The translations under genes were made by a program, and so were the position numbers. This document shows, one piece after another, positions 5,291-6,446 of a DNA stretch of 6,446 nt. Position 1 is the stretch's first letter; each line of letters opens with the position of its first letter. This DNA is from Candidatus Zhuqueibacterota bacterium. GTDB taxonomy: Bacteria > Zhuqueibacterota > Zhuqueibacteria > Residuimicrobiales > Residuimicrobiaceae. The notes beneath the pieces are model-generated. The model worked only from the letters and a program-made list of their open reading frames with translations. It searched no databases and was not told the DNA's origin. The stretch covers positions 1-6,446 of the forward strand of contig JAFGSU010000183.1 of assembly GCA_016934435.1 (NCBI GenBank), given 5' to 3'.

Positions 5291-6446
5291 TCAAAGCATA
5301 ATCCGGGCATCGGCCACAAATGCGCCTTTTCCTTTTTCCAGGACGATCAGGGGATTGATATCCAGTGAAGCGATTTGCGGGCAATCGAGCGACAATTGCG
5401 CCAGTCTCTGGATGCACTCTTCAACAGCGACTATATCGAACTCGGTGCTGCCGCGCGCGCCGGCGAGCAACGGATAAGCTTTGGTTTTACGAATCATCAT
5501 TTCCGCCGAATGCTTGGCCACCGGTGCGATGCGCAACGAGATATCCTTGAGAATTTCGACAAAAATACCGCCCATACCGAAAAGGACCACGCTGCCAAAG
5601 GACGGATCCCGCTTGATGCCCAGTATTACTTCCATCCCTTCCGGAACCATCCTGGAAATCAGGATGCCCTGAATCCGGGCCTTGGGCTGGTTTTTATCGA
5701 TATTTGATCTTATTTGCTGATAGGCCTTGACCGCGTCGGCGGCGGATTCGATATTGAGCAGTACGCCCCCTACGTCGAATTTATGAACAATGTCATCCGA
5801 TACTACTTTCATGACCAGAGGGAACCCAAGCCGTTCGGCAACCGCAGCGACCTGTTTTTCATCTTCCACCAGATCATAGGCTAACATCGGAAGTTTATAG
5901 GCCTGCAGGACTTTTTTCGCCTCAAACTCGGGCAAATAACTTCGTTTTTGCGCGATGGCTTCGTCGAGGATAGACTGCGCTGCCGAAGGATTAACGTCGG
6001 TGAAAACGGTCGGTTTCCTCGACTTGTCGTGCCGGTGGTGGGCAAAATAGTGCGCGCTGGCAAAGGCGTTGCACATGGTTTCCGGCAGTATATAATGTGG
6101 AATTTTATTGCGTTGCAAAATATCAATACCGGCGGCTACATCGGCTTCGCCCATGAAAGAGGTATAGATGGGCTTTTCCGCCGCCCTGGCGATGCTGACG
6201 ATTTGGTTGGCGATGGATTCGATTTCGGTCATGGATTGCGGCGTAAGGATAACGAACACGCCGTCGACCGCCCTGTCATTCATCACCGCGGTCACAGCCG
6301 TCTCGTAGCGGTCGGCGCGCGCGTCGCCGATAACATCGACGGGATTCTTGATATTGGCCGTTGCCGGAAGGCTTTTTTTCAGCGTATCGGTAGTCTCGGG
6401 CGCAAATTGGGCCAGCTTGAGTCCTTCACGGATGGCGGCGTCGGTA
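5291..6446 (-). CDS. ADP-forming acyl/acetyl-CoA synthetase, fused alpha-beta type, C-terminal part (cut by window edge)
   Basis: The frame is open from the TGA at 5291-5293 to the window edge, giving 384 codons; the start lies beyond 6446. The GTG at 6293-6295 is not the start, because upstream codons continue family sequence (NPVDVIGDARADRYE). The enzyme interconverts acyl-CoA, ADP and phosphate with acid, CoA and ATP, and serves fermentation or acid activation. The first visible part is the end of the succinyl-CoA-ligase-like alpha region. An ATP-grasp (beta) domain follows, from about LPEFEAKKVLQAYKLP (nt 5935-5888) to the C-terminus. It includes HKFDVGGV with a His at nt 5783-5785, equivalent to the beta-subunit histidine that relays phosphate in archaeal enzymes. 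It also has LGIKRDPSFGSVVLFGMGG and, near the end, SLDINPL. The primary phospho-histidine of the alpha part is outside the window. The usual HKSD/HKTD is HKFD here. The 208-bp spacer downstream (5083-5290) shows no clear terminator. Confidence 0.92.
   Translation of the reverse strand, partial: TDAAIREGLKLAQFAPETTDTLKKSLPATANIKNPVDVIGDARADRYETAVTAVMNDRAVDGVFVILTPQSMTEIESIANQIVSIARAAEKPIYTSFMGEADVAAGIDILQRNKIPHYILPETMCNAFASAHYFAHHRHDKSRKPTVFTDVNPSAAQSILDEAIAQKRSYLPEFEAKKVLQAYKLPMLAYDLVEDEKQVAAVAERLGFPLVMKVVSDDIVHKFDVGGVLLNIESAADAVKAYQQIRSNIDKNQPKARIQGILISRMVPEGMEVILGIKRDPSFGSVVLFGMGGIFVEILKDISLRIAPVAKHSAEMMIRKTKAYPLLAGARGSTEFDIVAVEECIQRLAQLSLDCPQIASLDINPLIVLEKGKGAFVADARIML

Noticed and set aside
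6293..6295. GTG as the start of the CoA synthetase gene
   Set aside because: The frame stays open to the window edge and the upstream residues are conserved family sequence, so the gene simply continues beyond the window.

Overview
All seven protein genes in this window are read on the minus strand, so transcription runs from high to low coordinates. The window is cut inside a gene at both ends. In order of transcription it holds: the 3' part of a fused ADP-forming acyl/acetyl-CoA synthetase (5291 to beyond 6446); a secreted, probably outer-membrane DUF3078-type protein (4225-5082); a secreted SMP-30/gluconolactonase-like beta-propeller (3074-4015); a two-gene type II restriction-modification system (methyltransferase 1940-2890, BstYI/BglII-like endonuclease 1332-1943); and the start of a nitrite-ammonification operon, nrfH (704-1276) then nrfA (389 to beyond 1).

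The organism looks like a Gram-negative bacterium of the FCB group or a neighbour (Ignavibacteria, Calditrichota or KSB1-like), with low confidence. The reasons are a DUF3078-like protein, membrane-bound NrfHA, an ADP-forming acyl-CoA synthetase and clear Shine-Dalgarno sites (GAGGAG) before two genes. Strong Shine-Dalgarno use argues somewhat against typical Bacteroidia. No rRNA or tRNA gene is present to settle it.

Functionally, NrfH is a four-haem membrane quinol dehydrogenase that passes electrons to the periplasmic pentahaem nitrite reductase NrfA, giving respiratory reduction of nitrite to ammonium. The acyl-CoA synthetase would conserve energy by making ATP from acyl-CoA, ADP and phosphate. 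The restriction-modification pair overlaps by 4 bp (ATGA). It is visibly richer in A+T than its flanks and probably recognises RGATCY, judged from strong resemblance to BstYI. It lies directly upstream of nrfHA and looks like an acquired cassette.

The most unusual non-coding structure is a 161-bp nested palindromic element (476-636) between nrfH and nrfA. It has a perfect 20-bp outer inverted repeat, a 19-bp inner inverted repeat with one G.U-compatible mismatch, and a 7-bp central hairpin. It resembles the dispersed 'cattgcgagcgga...gcgaagcaatc' repeats found in many bacterial genomes. An exact 11-bp copy of the nrfA start (ATGAAAAATGT) lies at its nrfH-proximal edge. I found no CRISPR array, transposase, RNA gene or clearly new multi-gene system.
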